From contig NZ_VWNC01000002.1 of the NCBI RefSeq assembly GCF_013387455.1, positions 359,001 through 423,000 on the forward strand: a stretch of DNA of 64,000 bases, in the 5' to 3' direction. The notes under the pieces are model-generated. The model did no database searches, was not told the origin of the DNA, and was given only the letters and a program-made list of their open reading frames with translations. The DNA is from Mariprofundus sp. NF. GTDB taxonomy: Bacteria > Pseudomonadota > Zetaproteobacteria > Mariprofundales > Mariprofundaceae. The position numbers and the translations under genes are program-made. How positions within the stretch are numbered: the stretch's first letter is position 1; every line of letters starts with the position of its first letter. This document shows positions 52,864 to 62,196 of the stretch, in pieces.

Positions 52864-53790
52864 CTACTCCTTCGGCAACCGGAAGCCATCTTGCAGCGCG
52901 GTTGAAATCTCACGCAGCTGTACAAGCAGCTCCTGATGCTGAAGCCGGGAATCTTCAGCTGCCCTGTCGATACTCTGCTTTAAACCCTCCGGATTAAGTG
53001 CTTCGAAATTATCATGCAGCGACTGCACCAGCAGATGCGCCTGACTGACAAGCTCCACGGCATGCAGATTCACACTCTCGCTGGTGACATTAAAGCGTGG
53101 CATCAGGCGGGTGGCGGTGATCTGCTCAACCAGAGCAAGGATATGGGTCTGCAGCCCCTGAATGGCAGTAAAGAAATAGGCCAGCAGCAGATAACAGATG
53201 ATGGCACTCATGGTGGTGGAGAGCGCGGTGGACATACCGTGAATCACCATGCCCATACCGGTCGATGATACCGCCTCCTCGAGCAGGCTGGAGGCGCCGA
53301 ACAGGGCAATCGACAGCGAGATAATGGTGCCCAGCACACCACAGAGAATCAGGATATTATGAATAAATCGAATCACACCCGTGCGGGTACTCTCGTGGGC
53401 TAAAAGCGTGGCTGCCAGCGATTGATGATGCACCGGTGCATGCTGAAGGCGCATGCTCTCCATGGTGTCATAGCGCAGGGATATGATCGAGTCGAGTTCA
53501 ATGCCGTGCAGCAGATCCGGTTTATCCTGATCCAGGTTCTGCTGGAAAATGGTAAGTGCGGCCTCCTCACGTTGATAGTGAAACAGCAGCATCACGATGC
53601 GCAGCATGCCTGTAAAGAAGAGGGCAACGATCAGACCATTGATGGCATAACCTGCTGCCGTTTGCTGATTGGAGAAATAGATCATGGTCAGGGTATCGGA
53701 GAAATAGACCCCCAGCAGGATGGTTACCAGTGTGATAACCGCCAGCTGGATGAGAATGTTACGACTCATATGTTGTTGCATCACTGACAT
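52864..53790 (-). CDS. MotA/TolQ/ExbB-family proton channel protein
   Basis: 308 residues from ATG 53790 with GGGGAGG upstream. Three or four transmembrane segments (LAVITLVTILLGVYF, INGLIVALFFTGMLRIVMLLF, ILILCGVLGTIISLSIALF and STTMSAIICYLLLAYFFTAI). The pattern GTIISLSIALFG... STTM is typical of MotA/TolQ/ExbB pores. It is the partner of the MotB-like gene that follows. No flagellar or Tol/Ton genes are close. Confidence 0.78.
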   Translation of the reverse strand: MSVMQQHMSRNILIQLAVITLVTILLGVYFSDTLTMIYFSNQQTAAGYAINGLIVALFFTGMLRIVMLLFHYQREEAALTIFQQNLDQDKPDLLHGIELDSIISLRYDTMESMRLQHAPVHHQSLAATLLAHESTRTGVIRFIHNILILCGVLGTIISLSIALFGASSLLEEAVSSTGMGMVIHGMSTALSTTMSAIICYLLLAYFFTAIQGLQTHILALVEQITATRLMPRFNVTSESVNLHAVELVSQAHLLVQSLHDNFEALNPEGLKQSIDRAAEDSRLQHQELLVQLREISTALQDGFRLPKE

Positions 53791-53989
53791 GCTGCCTCCC
53801 CTTGTGGCCCGAGCAGAAGATGAAAGCTGGAACATAACTTCACCTGATCCTTACTCCGCCCCATAAGAGATCATGAACGCTTATCACGCCCCCTTCAAGC
53901 ATGAGTGCATGATAACAGGCATCATGCTTTGCATAATAGACTCACATCGCGTCTGTTTCCCATTCAACAAACATCGGCATTAAAGAAAA

Positions 53990-54019
53990 AAGGCTGCTAT
54001 CACAATGGATAACAGCCTT
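53990..54019 (-). terminator. Terminator after nrdJb
   Basis: AAGGCTG and CAGCCTT form the base of a hairpin, with TTTTTT on the minus strand, just downstream of the nrdJb stop. Confidence 0.75.
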
Positions 54020-54074
54020 ATTAGTTGTTTGGATAGAATTACATGCTATCCAGTAAGTTTACAACTTCGATGTA

Positions 54075-54716
54075 CTACCCACATTTAGAGTCGCCGCACT
54101 CCAGACAGCAGTTGCAGTTATCAAGACGCACAACAGCCATCGCACCGCACTTGTCACACTGCTGCCCTTTGGCAACGGCATCTGCACCCAGCTTGGTTTC
54201 AGCCTCCAGGCGTTTGGCCTGTAGTTCAGCGTTATTGAGCTGACCCTCCATCATGCCGATGGAGATCAGATGCTGCTGAATCACTTCACCAATCTCGGCA
54301 ACAATCGATGGCATATATTTACCACCACGTTTGTAGTAACCACCGCGAGGATCAAATACCGCTTTGAGCTCCTCCACCAGGAAGGTGATATCGCCACCCT
54401 TGCGGAAGATTGCCGAGGTGATGCGGGTCAATGCCACGATCCACATGAAATGTTCCATATTCTTGGAGTTGATGAACACTTCAAACGGACGACGGTGTTC
54501 GTCCGGTGTGCCATGATTGACGATCACATCGTTGATGGTGATATACATGGCGTGATCCGAGTTCGGCGTTTTGATCTTGTAGGTGCTTCCCTCAAGGATA
54601 TCGTCACGCTCAAGCAGCGGCGCGATATGGTGAACTGTTGCCACCTCTTTATCTGCCTCTTCTCCGGGTTTCTTCACTTCGTAACCGGTGATTTTACTGT
54701 CGATTTTAATAGCCAT
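54075..54716 (-). CDS. nrdJb: Class II ribonucleotide reductase, small part NrdJb (TSCPD domain)
   Basis: 213 residues from ATG 54716 (GGAGGTAAGTG upstream). Contains GTPDEHRRPFEVFINSKN and a C-terminal Cys-rich tail (CDKCGAM and CNCCLECGDSKCG) that could carry reducing thiols. It completes the split B12-dependent ribonucleotide reductase started by nrdJa, as in some Pseudomonas. It follows nrdJa after a ~320-base gap with hairpins. Confidence 0.85.
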   Translation of the reverse strand: MAIKIDSKITGYEVKKPGEEADKEVATVHHIAPLLERDDILEGSTYKIKTPNSDHAMYITINDVIVNHGTPDEHRRPFEVFINSKNMEHFMWIVALTRITSAIFRKGGDITFLVEELKAVFDPRGGYYKRGGKYMPSIVAEIGEVIQQHLISIGMMEGQLNNAELQAKRLEAETKLGADAVAKGQQCDKCGAMAVVRLDNCNCCLECGDSKCG

Positions 54717-55038
54717 CACTTACCTCCTGCACAACCGGACACTTCTCCGGTTTTGCCCTGAATATTGCAGCGTATTTCCATGGTTGCCTTGCATGCCCGG
54801 ACGCTGCGACCGGTATATGTGGGTGCCCTTAACTCCGTATAAACCAGACAGAGAAGGACCAGCCAATACCCACAGATTTTTTTCGGCCCCGGAGACAGCA
54901 AGCTGCCGCCACGACCGCGACACACGATGTGTCGCCAAAACTGAAGGGGTTATCTCTTCAGTTTTGTGAAGCAAGTGAAAACCACGTTTTTCGCTTGCTG
55001 TTAAAAGGGGAGGGGCCGGAGCCCCTATCCCGTATCAA
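54717..55038. other. Intergenic region between nrdJa and nrdJb with tandem-hairpin element E3
   Basis: About 320 bases without a gene. It holds CGACAC / GTGTCG (54918-54934), E3 hairpins A and B (54937-54998) and GGGGCCGGAGCCCC (55011-55024). Its location inside the nrdJ operon suggests a role in mRNA processing or relative expression. Confidence 0.5.
54937..54998 (+). repeat. Tandem-hairpin element E3
   Basis: Hairpin A (stem AAAACTGAA / TTCAGTTTT), linker GTGAA, hairpin B (stem GCAAGTGAAAA, loop CCACG, one GT pair). It shares the linker, the loop and the layout with E1 while the stem sequence differs. Confidence 0.65.
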
Positions 55039-57210
55039 TCAGAATTTACCGTAGTAACCCTCTTTCAAGGCATCAAAGAGGTTGGCTGCGGTATGCATCT
55101 CACCATCATACTCGATCTCTTCATTACCCTTGGCCTCAATCTCGGTGCCATCTTCAAGTTTGAACTTGTAGGTGGTGTTGGTGAGATCTTCCTCTTTCAC
55201 CAGAACACCCTGGAAGGCTTCAGGATTAAAGCGGAAGGTGGTACAACCTTTCAGCCCCTGCTCATAAGCGTAGAGGTAGATATCCTTGAACTCTTCATAC
55301 GGAAAATCGGTCGGTACGTTGGCAGTTTTGGAGATTGATGAATCGACCCAGCGCTGCGCAGCGGCCTGAATATCAACATGCTGCTTGGGTGTAACCTCAT
55401 CGGCAGAGATAAAGTAGTCCGGAAGTTTTGTCGCCTCATCATCGCTGAACGGCATCGCATCAGCATTGACCAGCTCACGATAAGCGAGCATCTCAAAGCT
55501 GAACACATCCACCTTCTCTTTCGATTTCTTGCCTTCACGGATGATGTTGCGTGCATAGTGGTGCGCGAAACTTGGCTCGATACCGTTGGAGGCGTTGTTG
55601 GCCAGCGACAGGGAGATCGTGCCGGTCGGAGCAATAGATGAGTGGTGGGTAAAGCGGCAGCCCTTCTCAATCAACGCTTCGATCATCGCCTTATCCTCGT
55701 CACTACCGGTAGCGAGGAACTTCTGCATATATTTGGAGTATTTCCCCCACAGTACCTTGCCTGCCAGCTTGTCACCGATCCTGATGCCGTCATCCAGCAT
55801 CTCCGGACGTTTGGACATCATCTCAGCAGTCACTTCGTACTCCTGCTCAAGAGCCGGGGCGACACCCTTCTCTTCAGCCAGCTGCAGACCGGTCTGGAAA
55901 CCTGTGCGTGCCATCTCATAAGCGATCTTCTCAGTGAACTCGAGTGAATCAGCTGTACCGTATGGCGTGCGCAGCATGGTCAGTGCAGAACCTAATCCTA
56001 AGAAACCCATGCCATGACGACGCTTGGAGAGAATCTCTTCACGCTGTTTGGGCAGTGGCAGACCATTGATATCAACCACATTATCGAGCATGCGGGTGAA
56101 GATGGAGACCACTTTACGGTAGGCGTCCCAATCAAAACAGGCGTTATCGGTGAATGGCTCACGCACAAATTTGGTCAGATTCACCGAACCGAGCAGGCAG
56201 GCGCCATAGGGTGGCAGTGGCTGCTCGCCACACGGGTTGGTGGCGCGCACATCTTCACAGAACCAGTTGTTGTTCAGCTCATTGACCTCATCAATGAGAA
56301 TAAAACCGGGTTCGGCATAATCGTAGGTGCTAGCCATGATCACATCCCAGAGACGCTGTGCTTTCATGGTACGATAGACCTTACATGCCACATAACCGCG
56401 GTCATCCCTGACTGAACCTTTAGGGGCATTGGCCACATGTTTAAATACAATGCGGGTATCTGCATCATCGATCTCGGTCTTGCTGGCCGGGAAAACAAGA
56501 TCCCAATCGCCATCACTCTTCACCGCTTCCATGAAATCACGGGTGATCAGGCAGGAGAGATTAAACTGACGCAAGCGACCATCTTCACGTTTGGCGCGGA
56601 TAAAATCGGTAATATCAGGGTGTGAGATATCAAAGGTGCCCATCTGAGCGCCACGACGGCCACCGGCGGAGGAGACGGTGAAACACATCTTATCATAGAT
56701 ATCCATAAACGAGAGCGGCCCGGAGGTGTAGGCACCGGCACCGGACACGTATGCACCCTTCGGACGCAGGGTGGAGAACTCGTAACCGATGCCGCAACCG
56801 GCTTTCAGGGTCAGACCGGCTTCGTGAACCATGGAGAGGATACCATCCATCGAATCGGGAACAGTGCCAGAAACAGTGCAGTTGATCGTGCTGGTCGCAG
56901 GTTTATGTGCTTCAGCGCCGGCATTGGACATAATGCGGCCGGCAGGAATCGCGCCATTGGCCAGTGCCCAGGTGAACTTCTCAAACCACTCGTCACGTTT
57001 CTCTTCATCTTCAACCGCAACCAATGCTCTGGCAACACGCTCGTAGGTCGCTTCGATATTCTCATCAACAGCGTTGTGAAGCTTATCCTTGAGGCGATAC
57101 TTCTTATCCCAGATATCCAGTGATGCAGGCTGAAAAGTGATATCCGCCACCCCTTTCTGCTGTGTCCCATTAATTGATGCAACCTTCAAAGCGTTACTGT
57201 TTGCGCTCAT
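55039..57210 (-). CDS. nrdJa: Class II ribonucleotide reductase, main subunit NrdJa
   Basis: 723 residues. TINCTVSGTVPDSMDGI near the start and NPCGEQPLPPYGACLLGSVN (~336) hold conserved Cys of the active site. RKRHGMGFLGLGSALTMLRT is another hallmark. It reduces ribonucleotides to deoxyribonucleotides with adenosylcobalamin and needs no oxygen, in agreement with a micro-oxic or anaerobic-tolerant life. A paired NrdR operator precedes it. The gene is split from nrdJb. Confidence 0.93.
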   Translation of the reverse strand: MSANSNALKVASINGTQQKGVADITFQPASLDIWDKKYRLKDKLHNAVDENIEATYERVARALVAVEDEEKRDEWFEKFTWALANGAIPAGRIMSNAGAEAHKPATSTINCTVSGTVPDSMDGILSMVHEAGLTLKAGCGIGYEFSTLRPKGAYVSGAGAYTSGPLSFMDIYDKMCFTVSSAGGRRGAQMGTFDISHPDITDFIRAKREDGRLRQFNLSCLITRDFMEAVKSDGDWDLVFPASKTEIDDADTRIVFKHVANAPKGSVRDDRGYVACKVYRTMKAQRLWDVIMASTYDYAEPGFILIDEVNELNNNWFCEDVRATNPCGEQPLPPYGACLLGSVNLTKFVREPFTDNACFDWDAYRKVVSIFTRMLDNVVDINGLPLPKQREEILSKRRHGMGFLGLGSALTMLRTPYGTADSLEFTEKIAYEMARTGFQTGLQLAEEKGVAPALEQEYEVTAEMMSKRPEMLDDGIRIGDKLAGKVLWGKYSKYMQKFLATGSDEDKAMIEALIEKGCRFTHHSSIAPTGTISLSLANNASNGIEPSFAHHYARNIIREGKKSKEKVDVFSFEMLAYRELVNADAMPFSDDEATKLPDYFISADEVTPKQHVDIQAAAQRWVDSSISKTANVPTDFPYEEFKDIYLYAYEQGLKGCTTFRFNPEAFQGVLVKEEDLTNTTYKFKLEDGTEIEAKGNEEIEYDGEMHTAANLFDALKEGYYGKF

Positions 57211-57275
57211 GCACTCCCCCCCGACTATGAACCGGCAGAGTTGCCGGAAACCGAAATCTTGGCAGCGAGTGTAAG

Positions 57276-57292
57276 CACAATATCTAGGGTGT
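57276..57292. promoter_or_regulatory. NrdR box 1 (degenerate)
   Basis: CACAATATCTAGGGTGT resembles the NrdR consensus with one extra base. Its centre is about 31 bases from box 2, three helix turns, the usual pair spacing. Confidence 0.5.
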
Positions 57293-57306
57293 CAAGCCGT
57301 CTCGCC

Positions 57307-57322
57307 ACACTAACTGTAGTGT
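57307..57322. promoter_or_regulatory. NrdR box 2
   Basis: ACACTAACTGTAGTGT agrees with the 16-base NrdR consensus at about 13 positions, including both symmetrical ends. It lies 97 bases before the nrdJa start and would let NrdR repress the operon when dNTPs are high. Confidence 0.65.
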
Positions 57323-57348
57323 TTAGACACACACAATTCATCCACCAG

Positions 57349-57357
57349 TTATCCACA
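57349..57357 (+). promoter_or_regulatory. DnaA box upstream of nrdJa
   Basis: TTATCCACA is a perfect DnaA box, 139 bases before nrdJa and 98 before ubiE. DnaA regulates nrd genes in some bacteria; a single box is no origin. Confidence 0.45.
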
Positions 57358-57454
57358 GCTTATTCACCAGTATGGCGTTTATTTTCCTGACTCCCCTATA
57401 TATATAAAGGCTTTATTTGGAGAGTAGGCAAAGGCCTGATACGATGCGCATCCC

Positions 57455-58249
57455 ATGAACGATACAAATCACAACATCGACACAAACACAATATCTGGTG
57501 CCACTGAAACTGCGACCCACTTCGGTTTTGAAACCGTAAGCGGCAGTGAAAAGGTCAACCGCGTGATGGGCGTATTCTCCTCGGTTGCCAGCCAGTATGA
57601 TATTATGAACGACGTCATGAGTGGTGGCATGCACCGACTCTGGAAACGCTCGATGTTTGCCAAAGCGGCCATCGGTGCAGGCAGTCGAGTCCTCGATGTG
57701 GCCGCAGGCTCAGGCGATATTGCTATTGGCCTTGCCAAAAAGATGGGGCCGACCGGCCGCGTTGTATTGACCGACCTCAATGGCCCGATGCTGGCAGAGG
57801 GTGCACGCCGGGTTATTGATGAGGGACTGCTACCGGGCAGAGCTGACTGCATACAGTCTGATGGCACCAAACTCGCGTTTGCCGATAACTCATTCGACTG
57901 TGTCACCATCGCCTTCGGTATCCGCAACTTCCTCGATATCGAAGCGGGACTGGCTGAGTTCTACCGTATCCTCAAACCCGGCGGCCAGTTTATGTGCCTG
58001 GAGTTCTCACGTCCGACACTGCCCGGTCTTGATGTGATCTATGATGCCTACTCGTTCAATGTTATTCCGATGATGGGTGAGAAGGTGACCGGAGACCGTG
58101 AATCCTACCAGTATCTGGTTGAGTCAATCCGTCGTTTTCCGGATCAGGAGCGTTTCGCCAAACTGATCCGCAAAGCCGGTTTCGATCTGGTTCAATATGA
58201 TAACCTCACCGGCGGCATCGTCGCTCTACATCGAGGGTATAAGGTATGA
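57455..58249 (+). CDS. ubiE: Ubiquinone/menaquinone methyltransferase UbiE
   Basis: 264 residues. VLDVAAGSGDIAIGLAKKMG is the SAM-binding motif I; FDCVTIAFGIRNFLDIEAGL and the ending YDNLTGGIVALHRGYK are UbiE hallmarks. It C-methylates the quinone ring. The gene heads ubiE-ubiJ-ubiB, with an imperfect repeat between ubiE and ubiJ. Confidence 0.95.
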   Translation: MNDTNHNIDTNTISGATETATHFGFETVSGSEKVNRVMGVFSSVASQYDIMNDVMSGGMHRLWKRSMFAKAAIGAGSRVLDVAAGSGDIAIGLAKKMGPTGRVVLTDLNGPMLAEGARRVIDEGLLPGRADCIQSDGTKLAFADNSFDCVTIAFGIRNFLDIEAGLAEFYRILKPGGQFMCLEFSRPTLPGLDVIYDAYSFNVIPMMGEKVTGDRESYQYLVESIRRFPDQERFAKLIRKAGFDLVQYDNLTGGIVALHRGYKV

Positions 58250-58254
58250 TTCCT

Positions 58255-58424
58255 TACCGCAAAGGACGCAAAGGTGCGCGAAGGAAAACATACAGGGAGC
58301 TTTTAACTTGCGAAAAAATGTTCTCCTCTAGCGATCATTACCTGCCATCGTCATCTGACGGCTCACCTGCGACATCCCCGTTATACTCTCTCCCTTTGCG
58401 CACCTTTGCGCTCTCTGCGGTGAA
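58255..58424. repeat. Long imperfect inverted repeat between ubiE and ubiJ
   Basis: ACCGCAAAGGACGCAAAGG on the left and CCTTTGCGC...CTGCGGT on the right, about 170 bases in all. Similar in style to the ACGAAGG repeats of the pdh operon. It would fold in the ubi mRNA. Confidence 0.65.
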
Positions 58425-58451
58425 TAGAATCAGGTTCACAGGAGGTGGACT

Positions 58452-59114
58452 GTGAGTGTGATGTTTTTGCCTTTGAGATTAATACCGGTGCCGGTGCAGT
58501 GTGTGGTGATGACTACCGTACTGGAGCTGGTCTTCTCGCGTGATGCCAGCCTTAAACCCTATCTTGCCGATCTTGAAGGGCGCGTTTTCCGCATCCATGT
58601 CTCTGACACCAATGCCATTATGTTCCTCGGTTTTTCACGTGGCAAAGCGTGGGTTCACTCCACCTATGATGGCGAACCCGATGTGCGACTGGCCGGTACC
58701 ACAGCTGGTTTTGCCCGCATGTGTTTTGCCCATGAAGACCCCGATGAACTGGTATTTCAGCAGGTATTGAAACTCTCCGGTGATTCCGATGCCATGCTGC
58801 GTTTTAAAAAGCTGTTTGCTGCCGCTGATCTGGATTGGGAGCGCGAACTGCGCGCCTCCTTCGGTGACTTCTTCGGCACCCGCGTAGCCAAGGCTGCACA
58901 TGCGCTGGTTGCAGCCGAACAGAGACTGGCTGATAGCACCAAACAGATGCTGCAGAACAATCTTCATCAGATGGATATCCCTGATGCAGAGCGCTTGCAA
59001 CAGTGGCAGGCCGGTGTTGAGCACTTCTCACATCAGATCAGCAAGCTGAAAGGTCGGGTGACCCGCGCCGAACATCGGTTTGAACATATCTGCGAAGAGA
59101 AGAGTGAAGCCTGA
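58452..59114 (+). CDS. ubiJ: UbiJ, SCP2-like lipid-binding accessory factor
   Basis: 220 residues from GTG 58452 with AGGAGG 6 bases upstream. An SCP2 domain (VFRIHVSDTNAIMFLGFSRG ... DVRLAGTTAGFARM) and a C-terminal coiled coil. UbiJ is the lipid-binding scaffold of the ubiquinone complex. Order and spacing between ubiE and ubiB agree with other proteobacteria. Confidence 0.88.
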   Translation: MSVMFLPLRLIPVPVQCVVMTTVLELVFSRDASLKPYLADLEGRVFRIHVSDTNAIMFLGFSRGKAWVHSTYDGEPDVRLAGTTAGFARMCFAHEDPDELVFQQVLKLSGDSDAMLRFKKLFAAADLDWERELRASFGDFFGTRVAKAAHALVAAEQRLADSTKQMLQNNLHQMDIPDAERLQQWQAGVEHFSHQISKLKGRVTRAEHRFEHICEEKSEA

Positions 59115-59133
59115 TGCCGGTGCATAGGCCAGC

Positions 59134-60741
59134 GTGATCAAACTACCCTCCAACCTGCGCCGCAACCTGCGTCTGATGCGTATCGGCCACATTCTGGCCA
59201 GTCACGGCCTTGCCGCCCTGGCTGTGCGCATGCGCCTGTTCTACCCTTACGTCTGGCTGGTACAACTCTTCCGTGGTGATGATCTACCCAAAGATCTGGG
59301 TACTCAGATCCGTCTGGTACTGGAGGAGCTTGGCCCCACCTTTATCAAGTTCGGCCAGATGCTCTCCACACGTGTCGATCTGCTGCCACTTGAGGTGGCA
59401 CTGGAACTGAAGAAACTGCAGGACGATGTGCCTCCGGAACCGTTTGAGAAGGTGCGCCGCGTTATTGAGCAGAGCTTTAAAAGACCATTAACAGGTGAAA
59501 ATGGTGTCTATGCAACCTTTGATGAGACCCCGGTAGCCGCCGCCTCCATCGCTCAGGTCCACTTTGCCGAACTGACCGATGGCCGTCAGGTGGCAGTCAA
59601 AGTGCGCCGCGATCATATCAGCCGTACCATCGAATCGGATCTGGCCATCCTTAAACTTCTGGCCAGCCTCTTCCACCGCTATTTCCCTGAATACCATCGC
59701 CTGAAAGCACCGCAAGTAATTGAAGAGTTCGCCATCACTATTCGTGGTGAGTTGAATCTGCGTGCTGAAGCAGCCCACGCCAGTCGCTTTGCTGAAAACT
59801 TTGCCGAGATTGAAGGGGTACGTGTGCCCGAGGTGATGTGGGACTACACCCAGACCGAGGTACTGACCACCGAACGTATCTGTGGCACCCCGATTGATGA
59901 GAGAGCCAAGCTTGAAGCGGCAGGGCATGACTGTCTGAAACTGTGCGAACGCGCTGCCACCCAGTTTTTCCGTATGGTCTTCACCGATGGTTATTTCCAT
60001 GCGGATATGCATCCGGGCAATATCTTTGTCGGTGATAACGGTGACATCATCTTTATTGACTTCGGCATTGTTGGCAGACTTGATATTAAATCGCGTCGCT
60101 ATATTGCCGGCATGCTGCTGGCTTTTCTGCAGGAGGATTACCGTCGCGCTGCCGAGGTACATGTAGAAGCCGGATATGTCCCGGCCGATACCGACATCTC
60201 CGCGTTTGAAGATGCCCTGCGTGAAATTGCCGTACCGATCTTTAACCGTCCTCTGGGTGACATCTCGATTGCCGAACTTCTACTCTCAATGTTTGCGGTA
60301 ACTGAACGTTTCAAGATGGAGACACAGCCGCAACTGCTCTTGCTACAGAAGACTATGGTGGTGATTGAAGGGGTGGCTCGCGAACTGGCCGATCAGGCCA
60401 ACATCTGGATGCTGGCACGACCGATGATCAGCGAGTGGATGACACGCCACATGGGCCCCGTCGGCAAAGCTGAAGCGATCGGTGAAGAGATTCGCGATCA
60501 ACTGCATGACTGGATGCGACTTCCAGCCAAGATTGATGGTGTGCTCTCACGCATTGAGGAGGGCAAGGTCACCTTCAACAGTGAACCGTCACACCTCTCC
60601 GCTGTGATGGGGGCAATGCTCTCTGCAGGTGGTGGCGGCTGGCTGGCCTGGAGCCTCGCCAACGGTGCGGGAACCGGCATACTGGTTCTCTCTACCACAG
60701 TGATGGGCCTCGGTATTCTGCTCGCCATCAGCCGCAGTTAA
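59134..60741 (+). CDS. ubiB: UbiB, ABC1-family atypical kinase/ATPase
   Basis: 535 residues from GTG 59134. The atypical kinase blocks are present: LGPTFIKFGQMLSTRVDLLP (KxGQ loop), VAAASIAQVHFAEL (Ala-rich), and DGYFHADMHPGNIFVGDNGD with IIFIDFGIVGRL. The C-terminal two membrane helices (GGGGWLAWSLANGAG, GILVLSTTVMGLGILLA) anchor it. It aids ubiquinone synthesis. It starts 20 bases after ubiJ. Confidence 0.93.
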   Translation: MIKLPSNLRRNLRLMRIGHILASHGLAALAVRMRLFYPYVWLVQLFRGDDLPKDLGTQIRLVLEELGPTFIKFGQMLSTRVDLLPLEVALELKKLQDDVPPEPFEKVRRVIEQSFKRPLTGENGVYATFDETPVAAASIAQVHFAELTDGRQVAVKVRRDHISRTIESDLAILKLLASLFHRYFPEYHRLKAPQVIEEFAITIRGELNLRAEAAHASRFAENFAEIEGVRVPEVMWDYTQTEVLTTERICGTPIDERAKLEAAGHDCLKLCERAATQFFRMVFTDGYFHADMHPGNIFVGDNGDIIFIDFGIVGRLDIKSRRYIAGMLLAFLQEDYRRAAEVHVEAGYVPADTDISAFEDALREIAVPIFNRPLGDISIAELLLSMFAVTERFKMETQPQLLLLQKTMVVIEGVARELADQANIWMLARPMISEWMTRHMGPVGKAEAIGEEIRDQLHDWMRLPAKIDGVLSRIEEGKVTFNSEPSHLSAVMGAMLSAGGGGWLAWSLANGAGTGILVLSTTVMGLGILLAISRS

Positions 60742-60748
60742 TGGCGAT

Positions 60749-60777
60749 TTGGTGCTTTTCTATCTTTCGTCTATACT
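60749..60777 (+). promoter_or_regulatory. Promoter candidate for metK
   Basis: TTGGTG, 17 bases, TATACT. The -10 is close to consensus, the -35 is weak. It lies 8 bases before a small leader ORF that ends on the metK start. Confidence 0.5.
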
Positions 60778-60785
60778 CCGCCATA

Positions 60786-60836
60786 ATGTTTCCCCAGTTT
60801 AAACTCTATTCCAACTACAGGGCAGGAAATTCATGA
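60786..60836 (+). CDS. Possible 16-residue leader ORF overlapping metK
   Basis: ATG 60786 to TGA 60836, reading [16 protein letters not shown]. Its stop overlaps the metK ATG (ATGA), the pattern of translational coupling or a regulatory leader peptide. It has no ribosome site of its own but starts near the expected transcription start. Confidence 0.3.
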   Translation: MFPQFKLYSNYRAGNS

Positions 60837-62002
60837 GCAATAATTTTGTGTTTACATCCGAATCGGTCTCCGAAGGGCACCCGGATAAGGTCGCTGACCG
60901 CATCTCCGATAGCGTACTGGATGCGATTCTTGAACAGGACAAATATGCACGCGTAGCGTGTGAAACCATGGTCACCACGGGTCTGGCTCTGATTGCCGGT
61001 GAGATCACCACCTCTGCCGTACTCGATTATCAGGATATAGTGCGTAGCGCGATCAAGGACATCGGTTATAACTCATCTGCGATGGGTTTTGACTGGGAGT
61101 CATGCTCGGTACTGGTAAGTCTCGATAAACAGTCACCGGATATCGCCATGGGCGTGAATGTCGGCGAAGGTCTCGATCTTGATCAGGGCGCAGGCGATCA
61201 GGGACTGATGTTCGGTTATGCCACCAACGAAACCGACGTATTGATGCCAACCCCGATCCATCTCTCACATCTACTGGTAGCCAAACAGGCTGAAGTTCGT
61301 AAAAACAACACTCTGAAATTCCTGCGTCCGGATGCCAAATCACAGGTCACGGTTCGTTATGAAAACTTCAAACCTGTAGCCATTGATGCGGTTGTGCTCT
61401 CCACCCAGCATGATCCGGATGTAAGCCACAAGGATCTCTCTGAAGCGATCATGGAAGAGGTAATCAATCCAATCCTTGGCGATACCGGCCTGCTGCATGC
61501 AGGTACCGCTTACCACATCAATCCAACCGGTCGCTTTGTGATCGGTGGCCCTGTAGGCGATTGCGGCGTAACCGGTCGTAAGATCATCGTTGATACCTAC
61601 GGCGGTTTCGGCCATCACGGTGGCGGCGCCTTCTCCGGTAAAGATCCAACAAAGGTTGACCGCTCTGCATGTTACATGATGCGTTATGTAGCCAAGAATA
61701 TTGTTGCTGCAGGCCTTGCTGACCGCTGTGAAGTACAGGTGGCCTATGCTATCGGCGTTGCACATCCTCTCTCTGTCATGGTTAACACCTTCGGCACAGG
61801 CAAGATTGATGACAGCAAGCTGGCTGACATCGTAACTGAAGTGTTTGACCTGCGTCCTAAGGGCATTGTGCAGGCGCTTGATCTGCTGCGTCCAATCTAC
61901 GCTCAGACTGCTGCGTACGGCCACTTTGGCCGCGAACTGCCAGACTTCACCTGGGAAAAAACCGACAAAGTAGACGCCATCAAGGCTGCTGCAGGGGTTT
62001 AA
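60833..62002 (+). CDS. metK: S-adenosylmethionine synthetase
   Basis: 389 residues. [19 protein letters not shown] (ATP/Met loop), [15 protein letters not shown], and [18 protein letters not shown]. Makes SAM from ATP and methionine. The product feeds the methyltransferases UbiE and others nearby; AhcY follows. GGCAGGAAATTC provides the ribosome site. Confidence 0.97.
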   Translation: MSNNFVFTSESVSEGHPDKVADRISDSVLDAILEQDKYARVACETMVTTGLALIAGEITTSAVLDYQDIVRSAIKDIGYNSSAMGFDWESCSVLVSLDKQSPDIAMGVNVGEGLDLDQGAGDQGLMFGYATNETDVLMPTPIHLSHLLVAKQAEVRKNNTLKFLRPDAKSQVTVRYENFKPVAIDAVVLSTQHDPDVSHKDLSEAIMEEVINPILGDTGLLHAGTAYHINPTGRFVIGGPVGDCGVTGRKIIVDTYGGFGHHGGGAFSGKDPTKVDRSACYMMRYVAKNIVAAGLADRCEVQVAYAIGVAHPLSVMVNTFGTGKIDDSKLADIVTEVFDLRPKGIVQALDLLRPIYAQTAAYGHFGRELPDFTWEKTDKVDAIKAAAGV

Positions 62003-62007
62003 TTGAA

Positions 62008-62059
62008 AGCCGGATAAATGCATCGTGCATTTCCCGGCTAACGCAAAGCCAAAAACGTC
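62008..62059 (+). repeat. Tandem-hairpin element E4
   Basis: Hairpin A AGCCGG... with inner AATGCA / TGCATT, linker AAC, then GCAAAGCCAAAAACGTC, the same start as hairpin B elsewhere, though its partner arm is less clear. It starts 6 bases after the metK stop. Confidence 0.5.
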
Positions 62060-62196
62060 ACAAAAGAGCTGGAGCTTTTTGGACGGCTGCAAGCCGCCCG
62101 AAGGGCGAGGGTCAGGAAGACCCGAGTCACTTTGACTTAACCTGCTTTGACCAGGATAAACAAACCGACCACCTTTGTGTGGTCGATTTGCTTCCA

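Noticed and set aside
57349..57357. Replication origin
   Set aside because: Only one DnaA box, no cluster, no dnaA or AT-rich unwinding region.
60742..60832. SAM riboswitch before metK
   Set aside because: The 90-base leader has no fold or conserved bases that match the SAM riboswitch classes I know.
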